Assembly: GCA_031266495.1 (NCBI GenBank)
Contig: JAISAX010000959.1
Coordinates: 1 to 35,013 of the forward strand
DNA: 35,013 bases
Origin: Opitutaceae bacterium
GTDB lineage: Bacteria; Verrucomicrobiota; Verrucomicrobiae; Opitutales; Opitutaceae
Direction of reading: 5' to 3'
Numbering within the stretch: position 1 is the stretch's first letter; each line of letters opens with the position of its first letter. The translations under genes were made by a program, and so were the position numbers. This document shows, in pieces, positions 34,101 through 35,013 of the stretch. Under the pieces are notes generated by a model. That model had not been told where the DNA came from, did not search any database, and saw only the letters and a list, made by a program, of their open reading frames with translations.

Positions 34101-35013
34101 TCAGGGCGTCGCGGCTGTCACGGCCGATTTTCCGGGAGATTCCGGATCGAGCGTGATGACGGTGGCAGGGTCGAGTTGCACGATGATGCGGTGGTCTGCG
34201 GAAACGCGGATCGAGGTGCCGGGGAGAGCGACGGGCGAAAAAAGCCAGACGTTGATCAGGGGAGCGCGGACGGCCTGGTCGAGCTGTGTGCAGGTGGCCG
34301 GTTCGAGCATGTTGAACCGCGGGCTGTACCAGCCTTGGGGCGAGGGGCGCGAGCGGGCGGTGATCTGTTGCACGCGGTTGGCAGGCGCGGGCTGGCTGGC
34401 GGCATGCCGGACATGGAGTGTCGCGGATGGCCGGGAGACGATCAGCGAATCGGGCTGACCGGCAACGGGCTCCACCGTGCACCCGGGCGACCAGTGCCAG
34501 AGCGTGCTGAGCGTGGCGGGTGAAAACGTGATGACGCGGTCAACGACGATCCATGCGCGGCCGGGCACATGCGCGACGAGGCGTCGCCAGTCGGCGGCGC
34601 GCGGATTGGCGGCGAAAGCCGGGCGGGAGCCGGAGGCAAACGTGGTGTCGCCCCAGGCGATTTCGACGGACGGTATGTCGGCGACGTCCGTGGTTGCGGC
34701 GGGCAGGGCGACAAAAGAGCCGGCGGCGGACGGAGCGGTGACGGCGCGCGGTCCCTGGTCGGAGCCGAGTCCGTCAAGGAGCAGGACATTGTGGCCGGCA
34801 GGCCCGGCGAAGTAATCGCGAAACGCGCCGGGCGTGTAGGTGTAACGGCCGCTGTCGGCGAGAAAATCACTGGCGCCGACCGAGAGCGAGATGTGCAGGC
34901 GGTCGGCATGATCGTGATCGGTGCCGCGAGGGCCGATGTCGAAAAAGGCGTAGAGCAGCGGCGGCGGCGTGGCCGCCGCCGCCACCCGTGTCGGGGTGCG
35001 GGAGTTGGTGTTG
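34101..35013 (-). CDS. Heparinase II/III-like polysaccharide lyase, C-terminal part
   Basis: The open frame runs off the right edge, so the N-terminus is missing. The visible part of about 303 residues starts with a typical heparinase II/III core: DIGPRGTDHDHADRLHISLS, where the HDHAD region supplies a catalytic-site or metal-binding His, then FLADSGRYTYTPGAFRDYF and GHNVLLLDG. A beta-sandwich C-terminal domain follows (RLVAHVPGRAWIVVDRV; TLWHWSPG; NVWLFSPV). Such enzymes cleave uronic-acid-containing polysaccharides by beta-elimination, usually in the periplasm. GTG 34985 is internal, not the start. The substrate cannot be told from this part. Confidence 0.85.
   Translation of the reverse strand, partial: NTNSRTPTRVAAAATPPPLLYAFFDIGPRGTDHDHADRLHISLSVGASDFLADSGRYTYTPGAFRDYFAGPAGHNVLLLDGLGSDQGPRAVTAPSAAGSFVALPAATTDVADIPSVEIAWGDTTFASGSRPAFAANPRAADWRRLVAHVPGRAWIVVDRVITFSPATLSTLWHWSPGCTVEPVAGQPDSLIVSRPSATLHVRHAASQPAPANRVQQITARSRPSPQGWYSPRFNMLEPATCTQLDQAVRAPLINVWLFSPVALPGTSIRVSADHRIIVQLDPATVITLDPESPGKSAVTAATP

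Overview
The window looks like a chromosomal accessory region of a Verrucomicrobiota bacterium, most likely family Opitutaceae. The evidence is GC-rich DNA, several LacI-type regulators, exosortase-type PEP-CTERM tails, an autotransporter-strand-repeat protein, stand-alone pseudopilins with an H-X9-DG tail, and glycoside hydrolases aimed at complex polysaccharide. This placement is inferred from family content, not from a marker gene; no rRNA or tRNA gene was seen.

Layout: (1) 1-1276: a terminator, one small unknown membrane protein and two palindromic elements. (2) 1277-7125: a LacI regulator divergent from a secreted GH50-like (agarase-type) hydrolase, a pseudopilin, and a PEP-CTERM autotransporter-repeat protein whose 5' end is out of frame at a poly-C tract. 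(3) 7126-10791: a REP-like element, a second LacI regulator with a palindrome just upstream of its start, a gene relic, and two tandem paralogous secreted proteins, only the second with a PEP-CTERM tail. (4) 10891-15176: a large CBM + GH42-like enzyme followed 17 bp later by a second pseudopilin. (5) 15228-21281: a co-directional catabolic run: GH89-like enzyme, creatininase-family hydrolase, glucarate-dehydratase-like enolase, SDR dehydrogenase and an unrecognised 172-aa protein. (6) 21282-25882: hairpin elements, a truncated autotransporter gene, a GH5-CBM6-ricin modular enzyme and a PEP-CTERM-like protein. (7) 25922-32797, all on the minus strand: LacI regulator, PEP-CTERM protein broken by an in-frame amber codon, a second GH50-like enzyme, a third pseudopilin and an ABC-type solute-binding protein. 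(8) 32994-35013: a protein resembling an archaemetzincin without its zinc motif, a REP-like element, and the C-terminal part of a heparinase II/III-like lyase running off the window.

How the parts fit (inference): secreted GH50, GH42 and GH5 enzymes cut external polysaccharide, the solute-binding protein would capture products, and the cytoplasmic GH89/creatininase/enolase/SDR run would process released sugars or sugar acids, under local LacI control. The most striking pattern is that three large secreted hydrolase genes are each followed by their own single pseudopilin gene, and that one GH50-pseudopilin pair is a close duplicate of another 25 kb away. Homopolymeric C/G tracts of 7-16 bases recur about a dozen times, mostly just before or just inside gene starts; one of them throws a gene out of frame.
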